Assembly (NCBI GenBank): GCA_031963045.1
Contig: JASSUK010000004.1
Span: forward strand, 1-64,000
From: JASSUD01 sp031963045
GTDB taxonomy: Bacteria; Pseudomonadota; Gammaproteobacteria; Burkholderiales; Burkholderiaceae
DNA: 64,000 nt
Direction of reading: 5' to 3'
The position numbers were made by a program, and so were the translations under genes. Below the pieces are notes generated by a model, which was not told the origin of the DNA, did no database searches, and worked only from the letters and a program-made list of their open reading frames with translations. Of this stretch, positions 35,345 through 44,403 are shown one piece after another. Each line of letters opens with the position of its first letter. Position 1 is the stretch's first letter.

Positions 35345-36034
35345 TTACGATGCAGCCCCTAGCCCCTCTATTTTGAGCTGAATAAAGCGCGCTGCGGGGT
35401 CTTCTACTCCGCGTGCGAGGTATGCTTTTTCATAGGCCTGCCGCGCTTGCTCTACCTTATTTTGCGCTTTGAAAAAATCGCCGCGAAGCTCTTCATAAAG
35501 CGGCATAAAAGCAGGCAAAACTCGTGTATCGAGGAGCTTTAAACCCGCATCATATTGCTTTTGTTCAAATAGAATCATCGCTAAACGCCGACGCGCTATT
35601 TGCCGATATTCACGACTTGAACCATATTTCATCACCCAATTTAGCTGAGCGCTGGCTTCATCGACTTTTTTATACGCGTACAACGCATCTGCTGCCAACA
35701 GTGCAGACATTTGCGCATAAGGAGTATGGCGAAAAGTCGTATGAAAGGTTTGTGTAACGCGCTCTATATCTGCTGTATAAGCGGCTATACCTGTCGTTAA
35801 CGGCGTTTTTTTAGATTCTGCAGCTGGGCCTGCATCAATGACTTGCTGCAATTGCTCATAGAGCTGTTCTGCAGCTGCAGTGCGACGCTGCTGGCGATTT
35901 TCAAGTTGATGAGTAAGCCATACAAAACATACTGCCACAGCCACCACTGTACCAAGCCATTTCGCCCAGCTTTTCCATGACGCTTCAAGCGCATTCTGAC
36001 CTAGCGAAATTATATGCTGACGGATCAAATTCAT
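35345..36034 (-). CDS. YfgM-like SecYEG-associated TPR protein
   Basis: A 229-residue inner-membrane protein with one N-terminal transmembrane helix (~25-43, WLGTVVAVAVCFVWL) and a periplasmic TPR domain (RRRLAMILFEQKQYDAGLKLL, ELRGDFFKAQNKVEQARQAYEKAY). It matches the YfgM family, which links the Sec translocon to periplasmic chaperones. The position between hisS and bamB supports this. Confidence 0.88.
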   Translation of the reverse strand: MNLIRQHIISLGQNALEASWKSWAKWLGTVVAVAVCFVWLTHQLENRQQRRTAAAEQLYEQLQQVIDAGPAAESKKTPLTTGIAAYTADIERVTQTFHTTFRHTPYAQMSALLAADALYAYKKVDEASAQLNWVMKYGSSREYRQIARRRLAMILFEQKQYDAGLKLLDTRVLPAFMPLYEELRGDFFKAQNKVEQARQAYEKAYLARGVEDPAARFIQLKIEGLGAAS

Positions 36035-36067
36035 TAATACATCCTCATTGAAATAAAAGGCTTAAGA

Positions 36068-36212
36068 GCCTGTTCCAAGTCTTCCAAAAGAGCCCATCTT
36101 TGCGGTCGTGCGGTGCTCGGGACCCTCACTGTACGTAAGTACATCCGGATCCTGTGCTCCTGCTCCCCCAAATATGGACCCTTTTGGAAAATTTTGAGCA
36201 GACTCTACGGGA
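36068..36212. repeat. Family B palindromic repeat
   Basis: Arms CTTCCAAAAGAGCCCAT and GGACCCTTTTGGAAA bracket a centre CTGTACGTAAGTACATCC, very like 26583-26722. It lies between hisS and the yfgM-like gene. Confidence 0.8.
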
Positions 36213-36235
36213 ATGCAAACTCTTCCAAAAGGTTT

Positions 36236-37600
36236 TCACAGCCCACTTTCCAGAAAGTAAGTAGCCAACTCTTCTAGTTTTACACTCACTTGTACAGCAG
36301 AAGGCTCTGCAAGCAATGAAACATTGGATTGGGCGCTATTTTCCTCAACGGGTGCCGAGTTTGTAGGGTTACGCAGCGTTTTAATACTGGCGCGCCCTTC
36401 TTTGATTTCATCTTCACCTAAAATCAGAGCATACAACGCTCCACTGGCATTAGCGCGTTTCATTTGCGATTTAAAGCTTGCTGTTTCACCGTCTGGGCTG
36501 CAATGCACAATAACGCTCAAACCAATATCGCGCAATTGTTCGGCCAATATACTGGCTTGCAAACGCGCCGCTTCACCTTGATGCACCACATAGACGGTGC
36601 AATCTGCACCGTCTTGCTTAAACCCTTCTTCTTGAAGAAGAGCCAAAACACGCTCTACGCCCAAAGCCCAGCCGCATGCAGGGGTAGGTTTACCACCTAA
36701 TTGCTCGATAAGGGGGTCATAACGCCCTCCTCCTGCAATCGTACCTTGCGCGCCTAAACGATCGGTCACCCATTCAAATACGGTTAAATTGTAATAATCC
36801 AATCCTCGAACCAAGCGAGGATTCAGCGTAAATGGCACGCCGTTTGCTTTGAGCAGCTGCTGCAATTGCTCGAAGTGCGCACGCGAAGCCTCCCCTAAGA
36901 AGTGCTCTAACATGGGGGCCTGTGCAATCACTGTTTGTAATGCAGGATTTTTACTATCCAATATGCGCAAAGGATTGGTATGCAATCGACGCCGAGCATC
37001 TTCATCGAGTTGATCGATATGCTGCTCAAAATACGCAATGAGTTCGCGCCGATATGCTGCGCGCTCAGACGCCTGCCCTAATGAATTGAGTTCTAAACGT
37101 ACGCCAGTGAGCCCTAGGTTTGCCCACAAACGCTGGCCTAGCAAAATGATTTCCGCATCGACATCTGGACCAGCAAAACCGAGCGCCTCTACACCGAGTT
37201 GATGGAATTGCCTGTAGCGGCCACGCTGAGGGCGCTCATGGCGAAACATAGGGCCGGCGTACCAAATACGCTTTGGACCATCATAGAGCAAATTATGTTC
37301 TATAGCTGCACGCACAATAGCAGCTGTGTTTTCAGGACGTAAGGTCAGCATTTCGCCATTGAGTGTATCGGTAAAACTATACATCTCTTTTTCGACGATA
37401 TCGGTTACTTCACCAATGCCTCTTGTAAACAATTCCGTGTGCTCCAAAATAGGAGTACGCAGACGTCTATAGCCATAGGTTTCTACGATATCGGCTGCCA
37501 TTGTCTCAAAGTATGCCCACAGTACCGCCTCTTTGGGCAGTACATCATTCATACCTTTTACGCCGACAAGTTTTTCAGTCCTGGTTTTGAGTTCAGTCAT
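36236..37600 (-). CDS. hisS: Histidine--tRNA ligase
   Basis: A 454-residue class II synthetase. It has motif 1 region PILEHTELFTRGIGE, motif 2 GRYRQFHQLGVEALG, the histidine-specific LVRGLDYYNLTVFEW and motif 3 ACGWALGVERVLALL, with an anticodon-binding domain at ~340-454. A short Ser/Asn-rich insert near residues 420-435 and a slightly extended C terminus are seen. It is 140 bp downstream of ispG on the same strand. Confidence 0.96.
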   Translation of the reverse strand: MTELKTRTEKLVGVKGMNDVLPKEAVLWAYFETMAADIVETYGYRRLRTPILEHTELFTRGIGEVTDIVEKEMYSFTDTLNGEMLTLRPENTAAIVRAAIEHNLLYDGPKRIWYAGPMFRHERPQRGRYRQFHQLGVEALGFAGPDVDAEIILLGQRLWANLGLTGVRLELNSLGQASERAAYRRELIAYFEQHIDQLDEDARRRLHTNPLRILDSKNPALQTVIAQAPMLEHFLGEASRAHFEQLQQLLKANGVPFTLNPRLVRGLDYYNLTVFEWVTDRLGAQGTIAGGGRYDPLIEQLGGKPTPACGWALGVERVLALLQEEGFKQDGADCTVYVVHQGEAARLQASILAEQLRDIGLSVIVHCSPDGETASFKSQMKRANASGALYALILGEDEIKEGRASIKTLRNPTNSAPVEENSAQSNVSLLAEPSAVQVSVKLEELATYFLESGL

Positions 37601-37625
37601 TTTTTAATGGGAAGGTAAAGCAGAA

Positions 37626-37650
37626 AGAAGGGTCCTTGAGGGACCCTTCT
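37626..37650. terminator. Terminator-like hairpin between ispG and hisS
   Basis: AGAAGGGTCC pairs with GGACCCTTCT around a 5-nt loop, with AAAAATTT on the ispG side. It could end or attenuate ispG transcription. Confidence 0.5.
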
Positions 37651-37696
37651 AAAAATTTGACGGTAATGTTGAGATCAGATTGACACACTACTTTAA

Positions 37697-37791
37697 ACCT
37701 CTTTCGCAACCCCATAGCAGCGTCATTCCTCCTCGCCGTACTAATGTACTGGCATCAAAGGAATTCCTTGCTGCGGGCTTGCGAAAGAGGT
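37697..37791. repeat. Inverted repeat overlapping the ispG 3' end
   Basis: ACCTCTTTCGCAA (37697-37709) and TTGCGAAAGAGGT (37779-37791) are perfect inverted copies. The ispG stop codon lies between them, so the last ~17 codons of ispG are repeat-derived. No other copy was noticed. Confidence 0.65.
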
Positions 37792-39069
37792 CTTTTGTGT
37801 GGATTGCTCTGTTTTGGAGCCATAAGTACGCTGCACATACGCATGGACCAGCTCCTGAAATTCTTCAGCGATATAATCCCCACGCAGAGTTAACGCTCTT
37901 TCTCCATCGATAAAAACAGGAGCAGCAGGTTGTTCGCCCGAGCCCGGTAGGCTGATTCCAATATTTGCATGCTTAGACTCACCTGGGCCATTCACAATGC
38001 AGCCCATGACAGCAACCTGCATGCTTTCTACATTAGGGTAACGTGTCCGCCAAATAGGCATTTGTTCGCGCAAATAATTTTGAATTTTTGCAGCAAGGCT
38101 TTGAAAAAAAGTACTCGTTGTTCTACCACAGCCAGGACAAGCAACCACCATTGGGGTAAAGAACCTCAAACCCATGGTTTGCAAAATTTCCTGAGCAACG
38201 CGCACTTCTTCTGTTCGTGGGCCACCCGGTTCCGGCGTGAGGGAAATGCGCAGTGTATCCCCAATCCCTTCTTGCAACAGTATAGCGAGCGCGGCCGTAG
38301 AGGCCACTATTCCCTTAGAACCCATACCTGCTTCTGTAAGGCCCAAGTGCAATGCATAGTTACAACGTCTAGCAAGCTCACGATAAACCGTAATCAGCAT
38401 CTGAACGCTGCTGACTTTACAAGACAAGATAATCTGATTTGCAGGCAAACCTATTGCTACGGCCTGCTCTGCGGAGGCCAATGCAGATTCTACTAAAGCA
38501 GATATCGTGACTTGATCAATATTCCAAGGCGTCTCACGCTGGGCATTTTCATCCATCAAGCGAGCCAATAAATCTTGATCTAGGCTCCCCCAATTCACTC
38601 CAATGCGCACTGCTTTGTTATAGCGGCAAGCGGCTTCAATCATGTTTGCAAACCGCGGAGCATGCTTAGCACCTTGCCCCACATTGCCGGGGTTAATACG
38701 ATATTTCGATAGGGCCTGCGCGCACTCAGGGTAGCGTTTTAATAGTAGATGACCATTAAAATGAAAATCTCCCACCAGCGGAACTTGCACCCCCATACGA
38801 TCGAGTTGGTTGCGGATATGGGGCACTGCTGCAGCGGCTTCAGGCGTATCGACCGTAAGGCGCACTATCTCTGAACCCGCCTGCGCTAAAGCCTGAATTT
38901 GGATGGCGGTTTCTATAATTTCTTTGGTATCGGTATTGGTCATGGACTGCACCACCACCGGCGCATTACCGCCTACGGTCACCGTATGCTCCCCCCAACG
39001 CACGTCAACCGGCACGGAGCGGCGGCGCAAGGAAACACCGCATGAGGGAAGCGCAAAGGAATTCAACAT
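37741..39069 (-). CDS. ispG: (E)-4-hydroxy-3-methylbut-2-enyl-diphosphate synthase
   Basis: A 442-residue GcpE enzyme of the MEP isoprenoid pathway, reducing MEcPP to HMBPP. The TIM-barrel N terminus (VMVQSMTNTDT-like: VVQSMTNTDTKE) leads to the Fe-S domain with CPGCGRTTSTFF and MGCIVNGPGESKHANIG. The C-terminal tail after ~425 is unusual and lies within an inverted repeat. It is 37 bp downstream of the rodZ-like gene. Confidence 0.95.
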   Translation of the reverse strand: MLNSFALPSCGVSLRRRSVPVDVRWGEHTVTVGGNAPVVVQSMTNTDTKEIIETAIQIQALAQAGSEIVRLTVDTPEAAAAVPHIRNQLDRMGVQVPLVGDFHFNGHLLLKRYPECAQALSKYRINPGNVGQGAKHAPRFANMIEAACRYNKAVRIGVNWGSLDQDLLARLMDENAQRETPWNIDQVTISALVESALASAEQAVAIGLPANQIILSCKVSSVQMLITVYRELARRCNYALHLGLTEAGMGSKGIVASTAALAILLQEGIGDTLRISLTPEPGGPRTEEVRVAQEILQTMGLRFFTPMVVACPGCGRTTSTFFQSLAAKIQNYLREQMPIWRTRYPNVESMQVAVMGCIVNGPGESKHANIGISLPGSGEQPAAPVFIDGERALTLRGDYIAEEFQELVHAYVQRTYGSKTEQSTQKTSFASPQQGIPLMPVH

Positions 39070-39106
39070 GAAAAACTCTTAGCTTCTAAAAAGCTATATA
39101 AGATCT

Positions 39107-40543
39107 CTACTGGAGATTAAAACGAACCACATCTTGCTTGGTGGCCAAATACTTAGAAAGGTCGACAGGCTTACCATTTAGCGTCACCGCATCCAAACCA
39201 GTCTTGCTACCTGCAGTCACTTTAAAAGGAGCCACACCCTGCACATTACGCTCAGAACCTGCTTTTAAGAGTCCTGCATAGAGCACTTTACCATCGGTCT
39301 GAGAGACGCTAATCCAATTATCTTGAGAAACTCGAAAATGAATAACCGCAGTAGGGCCCACTACTTGAGCCTGCACAGGCGCGACCGGAGTAACACCTGG
39401 AGCGAGTGTAGTAGCCGGAGCTAAAGCATTATTAGCTGCAGGCTGCGCTGTAGGGGCCATTGTAGCAGGAGCGGGGGCTTGCGCAGGCGTTAAAGTAGCT
39501 GGACTCAAAGACGAACTTACCTGATGTACCGCAACGGGTGCGGAGCTTGCCAATACGGGCTTAGCAGGTACAACAGTTTGAGTGGCAGGTATAACACCCT
39601 GATTAGGCAAAGCAGCAGACTGTGCAGTCAGTTCTGCAGGGGTAGGTAAACCCTGTGAATTAGCATTCGTTGCGGCTGCTAGTTCTTCCGCAGAAACACT
39701 TCTCAAAGAGGCTTCTTTATGACCAAATACCAATAATCCGACTATTGCCAAGCATGCCACACCTAAGCCTATTAATGCTGCGAAACGGCCTTGATGACGC
39801 TTAAAGCCCGCCCATTTACTGCGCACGAGGCTAGGGGCATTCAACACATGCTTAGCTAAAAGCTCACGATGCATGCCAAGATTGGTCAATGCCTCTTTTA
39901 AAGGCCCATTAGCATTACGCAGCTCTTCGATAAAAGGTGCGGGGTCGATGCCCAGCATTTTGGAATAAGCACGCACTAGCCCTAATGTGAAAGCAGCATC
40001 GGGCAAAACAGATACTTCCCCTGCCTCCAATGCACGCAGTTTAGAAACCGGCACTTTAAGCTGCGCGGACACATCATCCAGTAACCAATTTTTTTCTTCG
40101 CGCAATTGAGTCAGTCGCGCACCCACCACGCGCGCGCAGCTATATACATCATCTACTTCAGAAATTTGGGTAGTCTGTGCGGGCTCGCTGTGCACAGAGT
40201 GAGCTTGTATCTCGCTTTCTGGCGTTTCTATATTTCCTGCATCCTCTTTTTCCGCCTCTACTGGCTCGCTTATTTGCGAGTCCACCTGTAGATCTGCTCC
40301 TAGCTCCGTTTCTGGAGTTACTTCTGGAGTGTTTTCTGAAGCAGTTTTTGACTCTACCGGAAGATCAGGTTCGGAGCCAGATGGGCTAGTAGCAGGGGAC
40401 GAAGCTACAGCCAACTCCCAAGCATCAGACGCAACAGATGGTTTTTCTGGTGGAGCGGACTGCAACTCTTGTGGCAGCGCTGTACCCTCTTTATCGCTAG
40501 GCACAGATGTGGAGTCAGCGTTTAAACGCGACAAATCATTCAT
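39107..40543 (-). CDS. RodZ-like helix-turn-helix membrane protein
   Basis: A 478-residue protein with the RodZ layout: an Xre-type HTH (~135-205, LTQLREEKNWLLDDVSAQL), one transmembrane helix (~255-275, LIGLGVACLAIVGLLVFG), a long Ala/Pro-rich periplasmic linker and a C-terminal DUF4115 domain (~400-478). RodZ couples the MreB cytoskeleton to cell-wall synthesis. The acidic Ser/Glu-rich N-terminal extension of ~130 residues is unusual. Position before ispG matches relatives. Confidence 0.85.
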   Translation of the reverse strand: MNDLSRLNADSTSVPSDKEGTALPQELQSAPPEKPSVASDAWELAVASSPATSPSGSEPDLPVESKTASENTPEVTPETELGADLQVDSQISEPVEAEKEDAGNIETPESEIQAHSVHSEPAQTTQISEVDDVYSCARVVGARLTQLREEKNWLLDDVSAQLKVPVSKLRALEAGEVSVLPDAAFTLGLVRAYSKMLGIDPAPFIEELRNANGPLKEALTNLGMHRELLAKHVLNAPSLVRSKWAGFKRHQGRFAALIGLGVACLAIVGLLVFGHKEASLRSVSAEELAAATNANSQGLPTPAELTAQSAALPNQGVIPATQTVVPAKPVLASSAPVAVHQVSSSLSPATLTPAQAPAPATMAPTAQPAANNALAPATTLAPGVTPVAPVQAQVVGPTAVIHFRVSQDNWISVSQTDGKVLYAGLLKAGSERNVQGVAPFKVTAGSKTGLDAVTLNGKPVDLSKYLATKQDVVRFNLQ

Positions 40544-40621
40544 TCCCCAATTCCTTCAATTCGGTGTTCATCAAAACAAAAAGCCAAGCGCCTTAAACAT
40601 GACAGAATGGGCACAAGCCAA

Positions 40622-40768
40622 GAACCAGTTCAAAGTCTCCCAAAAGAGCTCATCTTTGAGGTCGTGCGGTGCTCGAGATCCTCACTGTATTTAAGTACAG
40701 TTCCGACCTCTGTGCTCCTGCTCCCCCAAATATAGACCCTTTTGGAAAACTTTGAACAGGTTCTTAGG
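40622..40768. repeat. Family B palindromic repeat
   Basis: Arms CAAAGTCTCCCAAAAGAGC and GACCCTTTTGGAAAACTTTG bracket CTGTATTTAAGTACAG. It fills most of the 320-bp gap before the rodZ-like gene, where pilW would lie in relatives; the remainder shows nothing. Confidence 0.8.
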
Positions 40769-40863
40769 ACAATCAGATAGGTCCTGAGGCTTGCGATTTT
40801 TTCTATGCTGACTTTACGCAGAGCAGGCATGCCATATTCTTTAGACCCCCCTATTTTCAAGGG

Positions 40864-41364
40864 TTATCGGCCAATACAGCTAGCATCGCGCTCGAGTAAA
40901 CGCATGCCTTTTTTAGTCTGCCCATCCTGGCATAAGAGCGTGCCAGAATAGCCTAGCAAGTTTGCATCGGAGGTTTCTGTATTAAATGCCTCTACATGAA
41001 GTTTGCTTGCCTCGGAATCGAAGTGTATAGACTTAGGTGGATTGCCCTCACGCAATGCTTTGCAAAGATAAAAATTCTCCGACGGAGTGTGTGCGAGTGC
41101 ATTTTTAGCAGCCGTCATTGCATAGCTTGCTTTATCGGAAAGAGAGAGCTCTAGTGCTTCTATCCCTGCCTGATAAGCCCCATCAAATGGCCTATTATCC
41201 AGCGGCGCAAAATCTACTTCTTTATAAAAATCGGGCTTCTCTGGACATGCATGATTAGCGCACGCAGCACATAAAGACACGCTAAACAAAACAGGCATTA
41301 CTGTGCGCAAAATGCGCAGCCCTAACGCGCGCCTACCATTACCTAAGCGTTTACAAGACTTCAT
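40864..41364 (-). CDS. Small exported protein of unknown function
   Basis: A 166-residue protein with an N-terminal signal-like segment (RTVMPVLFSVSLCAACANHAC, ~20-40) that could be a signal peptide or a lipobox (LCAAC). The rest (FDGAYQAGIEALELSLSDK, CQDGQTKKGMRLLERDASC) has a weak helical-repeat look and paired cysteines. Its start overlaps the rlmN stop (ATGA), so it is translated with rlmN. It occupies the place where relatives encode a pilus-biogenesis lipoprotein, but I cannot show homology. Confidence 0.6.
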   Translation of the reverse strand: MKSCKRLGNGRRALGLRILRTVMPVLFSVSLCAACANHACPEKPDFYKEVDFAPLDNRPFDGAYQAGIEALELSLSDKASYAMTAAKNALAHTPSENFYLCKALREGNPPKSIHFDSEASKLHVEAFNTETSDANLLGYSGTLLCQDGQTKKGMRLLERDASCIGR

Positions 41365-42608
41365 GCTCTTCCTTTTGCACTAGAAGGTCGGGATGGAAAG
41401 TGAATGAGGGGTTGGGTGGTAGATTGTGCACTAGCTGGTGTCGAAGCCAATTCGGGGGCGCGTTGCATGCGTTCGCGCAAACGCGTGCGATCCTGCACAT
41501 CACCCGCTAACTGACCGCACGCAGCATCAATATCTTCCCCTCTTGTTTTACGCACCGTAGTGACTAAGCCTGCCTGTATCAAAATCTGCGCAAAGCGCTG
41601 CACCTGTGCAGCGCTCGAACAAACTAAACCCGATTCAGGAAAAGGATTAAAGGGAATTAAATTGATTTTACAAGGCAAGTCTCGCAGCAGCGCTACGAGC
41701 TCATGGGCCTGCGCTACGCCATCATTGACCCCTGCAAGCATGCAATATTCAAATGTAATAAATTCTCGAGGGGCTACGCTCAAATAACGATCGCATGCAG
41801 CCATTAATTCATGCAAGGGATATTTTTTATTCAGAGGAACCAGTACATCTCGCAGCGCATCATTAGGCGCATGCAAAGACACGGCTAGCGCAACGGGCAG
41901 TGTCTGGGCAAGCCGATCCATCATAGGGACCACCCCTGAAGTCGACAGCGTGACGCGGCGCCGTGAAAGGCCATAGGCGTGATCGTCCAGCATTAAACGC
42001 ATGGCCGTTACCACCGGCTCAAAATTTAAAAGCGGCTCTCCCATGCCCATCATCACCACATTCGTAATAACACGCTGCGCGGGGAGATTTGCGGCAATTT
42101 TAGAAGCGCTACGGGCCTCTTCAACATGCTCCTCTTCTGCAAGTGCAGCATCACGGGATTGTCGCAATACAAATTCAGCCATCCATAGCTGGCCAATAAT
42201 CTCCGCTGCTGTCAAATTACGGCTAAATCCTTGCTTACCTGTGGAGCAAAAACGGCAATTTACTGCGCAACCCGCCTGGGAAGATACGCAGAGGGTGCCC
42301 CGGTTTACTTCAGGGATATACACGGTCTCAATAGCATTGTTCTGACCGATATCTAACAGCCATTTACGGGTGCCATCTGCAGAAACATGATCTTCAATCA
42401 CAGCAGGGGAAACTAAAGTAGCCTGCGCTTTTAGCTTTTCTCGAAAACTTTTCGCCAGATTGGTCATGTCATCAAAATTAGACATCCCGGATTGATGGAT
42501 CCATCGCTGTAACTGCTGCGCACGAAAAGGCTTCTCGCCCAAGCTTACGCAATAATCGAGCAAGCCTGCAGCGTCAAAGTCCAACAAGTTAACGGGGTTC
42601 GACATCAT
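41361..42608 (-). CDS. rlmN: Dual-specificity 23S rRNA/tRNA methyltransferase RlmN
   Basis: A 415-residue radical-SAM enzyme methylating C2 of A2503 in 23S rRNA and A37 in tRNAs. The Fe-S cluster motif is CAVNCRFCSTGKQG; the second catalytic cysteine lies in RGEDIDAACGQL. A short Ala/Glu-rich insert (EEEHVEEARSAS) follows the radical-SAM motif. Start ATG 42608 or the adjacent ATG 42605 fits the family; the open frame upstream is repeat DNA. Confidence 0.95.
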   Translation of the reverse strand: MMSNPVNLLDFDAAGLLDYCVSLGEKPFRAQQLQRWIHQSGMSNFDDMTNLAKSFREKLKAQATLVSPAVIEDHVSADGTRKWLLDIGQNNAIETVYIPEVNRGTLCVSSQAGCAVNCRFCSTGKQGFSRNLTAAEIIGQLWMAEFVLRQSRDAALAEEEHVEEARSASKIAANLPAQRVITNVVMMGMGEPLLNFEPVVTAMRLMLDDHAYGLSRRRVTLSTSGVVPMMDRLAQTLPVALAVSLHAPNDALRDVLVPLNKKYPLHELMAACDRYLSVAPREFITFEYCMLAGVNDGVAQAHELVALLRDLPCKINLIPFNPFPESGLVCSSAAQVQRFAQILIQAGLVTTVRKTRGEDIDAACGQLAGDVQDRTRLRERMQRAPELASTPASAQSTTQPLIHFPSRPSSAKGRA

Positions 42609-42649
42609 GTGAAGCGCATCAAAAAAAGCAGAAAAAGAGTTAAGGCGTG

Positions 42650-42784
42650 CTCTCAATTGCCCCAAAGGGAACCTATTTTTGGGAGCAGGAACACAGGGAC
42701 CGGAACTGTACTTAAGTACTGTAAATACCTAGCCCCACGACCTCAAAAATGGGCCCTTTGGGGTAATTGAGAACACGCCCTAGG
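42650..42784. repeat. Family B palindromic repeat, inverted orientation
   Basis: CTCAATTGCCCCAAAGGG pairs with CCCTTTGGGGTAATTGAG, around ACTGTACTTAAGTACTGT. Its right edge is GAACACGCCCTAGG, as in the copy at 26583. It separates ndk from rlmN. Confidence 0.8.
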
Positions 42785-42821
42785 TATATTGGGGTGCTTT
42801 TGTCACCCCAACAACCGTTTT

Positions 42822-43244
42822 TTACCTGGAATGGAGGTTAATTTCTGGGAAAAAGAACGCAATTTCATTGCGAGCCGTATCCGCAGCATCAGAGCCATGT
42901 ACTGCATTAGCATCAATGCTGTCTGCAAAATCAGCACGTATCGTGCCAGGTGCAGCCTCTTTAGGATTCGTTGCGCCCATTAAGTCACGGTTTTTAGCGA
43001 TCGCGCCTTCACCTTCGAGCACTTGAATCATCACTGGACCGGAGATCATAAAATCGACCAAGGCCTTGAAAAAAGGACGGGCGCTATGCACAGCGTAAAA
43101 TTTTTCTGCTTCAGCACGGGACAACTGAGCCATCCGAGCAGCAATAATAGACAAGCCAGCTTGCTCAAAACGGCTATAAATTTGGCCGATCACATTTTTT
43201 GCAACAGCATCAGGTTTAATAATAGATAAGGTACGTTCAGACAC
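42822..43244 (-). CDS. ndk: Nucleoside diphosphate kinase
   Basis: A 140-residue enzyme that balances NTP pools through a phosphohistidine. The active site is His116 in NAVHGSDA; the N terminus SERTLSIIKPDAVAKNVIG is typical. The start is GTG 43244, which gives the family's usual length and has GGGAAT upstream. It heads the ndk-rlmN run. Confidence 0.95.
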   Translation of the reverse strand: MSERTLSIIKPDAVAKNVIGQIYSRFEQAGLSIIAARMAQLSRAEAEKFYAVHSARPFFKALVDFMISGPVMIQVLEGEGAIAKNRDLMGATNPKEAAPGTIRADFADSIDANAVHGSDAADTARNEIAFFFPEINLHSR

Positions 43245-43480
43245 AGTGATTCCCAAAAATAATGTCAAATAAAAATAAATGCCCTAGGGCGGGCGCCTCT
43301 AGCGCGTTAAAACAGGTGCGCCATCGGTAAAAACACATCTAGAAAGTAATCTGCTATTCTAGCACGCACCTACTTTTGCCATTGGCCCGGCCTTACATAA
43401 TAAGTGGTTTTGGCTTGGAGCCCGCCCTTCTCACCTTCATTAATACATATTGCCCATCGTTTTAGCTAGGAGAGCAAAAG

Positions 43481-44179
43481 ATGAATGAATATCGTACCTA
43501 TGACCAACGGCTTGCCACAAGCTCGGCCACAGGTGTGCGCAACCAAGTTTTGCGCAATACCTACTGGCTGCTGGCCCTCTCCCTTATCCCTACCGTATTC
43601 GGTGCTTGGCTGGGTGTGAGCACAGGCTTTTCGCTATTTTCCACCACTAGCCCTGGCGTGAGTCTGCTCCTTTTTATGGGAATCGCTTTTGGCTTTATGT
43701 TTGCCATCCAGCGCTATAAAAACAGCGGTATTGGCGTAGCACTGTTATTAGGCTTCACCTTTTTTATGGGGCTCATGCTCTCACGCTTACTGAGTGCTAT
43801 CTTGGGTTTTTCTAATGGCCCCTCGCTCATTATGATGGCCTTTGGCGGCACCAGCCTGGTTTTTGCCACGATGGCCTCTATCGCCACCTTCTCCAAACGC
43901 GACTTCTCCGGCCTTGGAAAATGGCTTTTCATGGGCGTTATTGTTTTAATAGTCGCCTCTATCGCCAATATTTGGCTGCATCTGCCCGCCCTTGCCCTGA
44001 CCGTTTCAGTCATGGCCATCCTGATCTTCTCAGCCTATATGCTCTTTGATGTACAGCGTGTGGTGAACGGAGGAGAAACCAACTATATTGCTGCGACGCT
44101 AGCCATTTACCTTGATATTTATAATGTGTTTGTCAATTTGCTATCGTTGTTGGGTATTTTGGGTGGGAATCGGGAATAA
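43481..44179 (+). CDS. Bax inhibitor-1/YccA family membrane protein
   Basis: A 232-residue protein with seven transmembrane segments. The BI-1 signature near the C terminus (SAYMLFDVQRVVNGGETNYI, then ALAIYLDIYNVFVNLL) includes the Asp pair implicated in pH-sensitive ion leak in relatives; some interact with FtsH. GGAG lies just before the start codon. Codons from about 147 onward plus the terminator are repeated at 45917-46253. Confidence 0.92.
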   Translation: MNEYRTYDQRLATSSATGVRNQVLRNTYWLLALSLIPTVFGAWLGVSTGFSLFSTTSPGVSLLLFMGIAFGFMFAIQRYKNSGIGVALLLGFTFFMGLMLSRLLSAILGFSNGPSLIMMAFGGTSLVFATMASIATFSKRDFSGLGKWLFMGVIVLIVASIANIWLHLPALALTVSVMAILIFSAYMLFDVQRVVNGGETNYIAATLAIYLDIYNVFVNLLSLLGILGGNRE

Positions 44180-44220
44180 CTTTCCTCTTATACAATAAAA
44201 TTATCGCAGCACTTTGACTA

Positions 44221-44253
44221 AAAGGGCTTGGCATGACTGCCAAGCCCTTTTTT
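44221..44253 (+). terminator. Intrinsic terminator of the YccA-like gene
   Basis: AAAGGGCTTGGCA (44221-44233) pairs with TGCCAAGCCCTTT (44238-44250), followed by TTT. The same hairpin recurs at 46218-46250 in the duplicated segment. Confidence 0.9.
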
Positions 44254-44309
44254 CGTGCATTAAGACTTAAATAACCTACATGCCAGTGTTTCTCTAAAAC
44301 ATAAATTGT

Positions 44310-44370
44310 TTCGTTTATGAAGTGAAATTTTCTTACTTTGATCGAATGTCTATATAGCATGGACTACAGT
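44310..44370 (+). promoter_or_regulatory. Candidate hrpII/PIP-like box with -10 element
   Basis: TTCG (44310-44313), 16 bp, then TTCT (44330-44333) differs by one base from the HrpB-box consensus TTCG-N16-TTCG. TACAGT, a YANNNT-type -10, begins 31 bp after it at 44365, the spacing known for PIP-box promoters. It precedes the candidate effector gene by ~70 bp. Confidence 0.55.
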
Positions 44371-44403
44371 GATTCTTATTAAGTCACGACAAAACAGAGG
44401 CTC

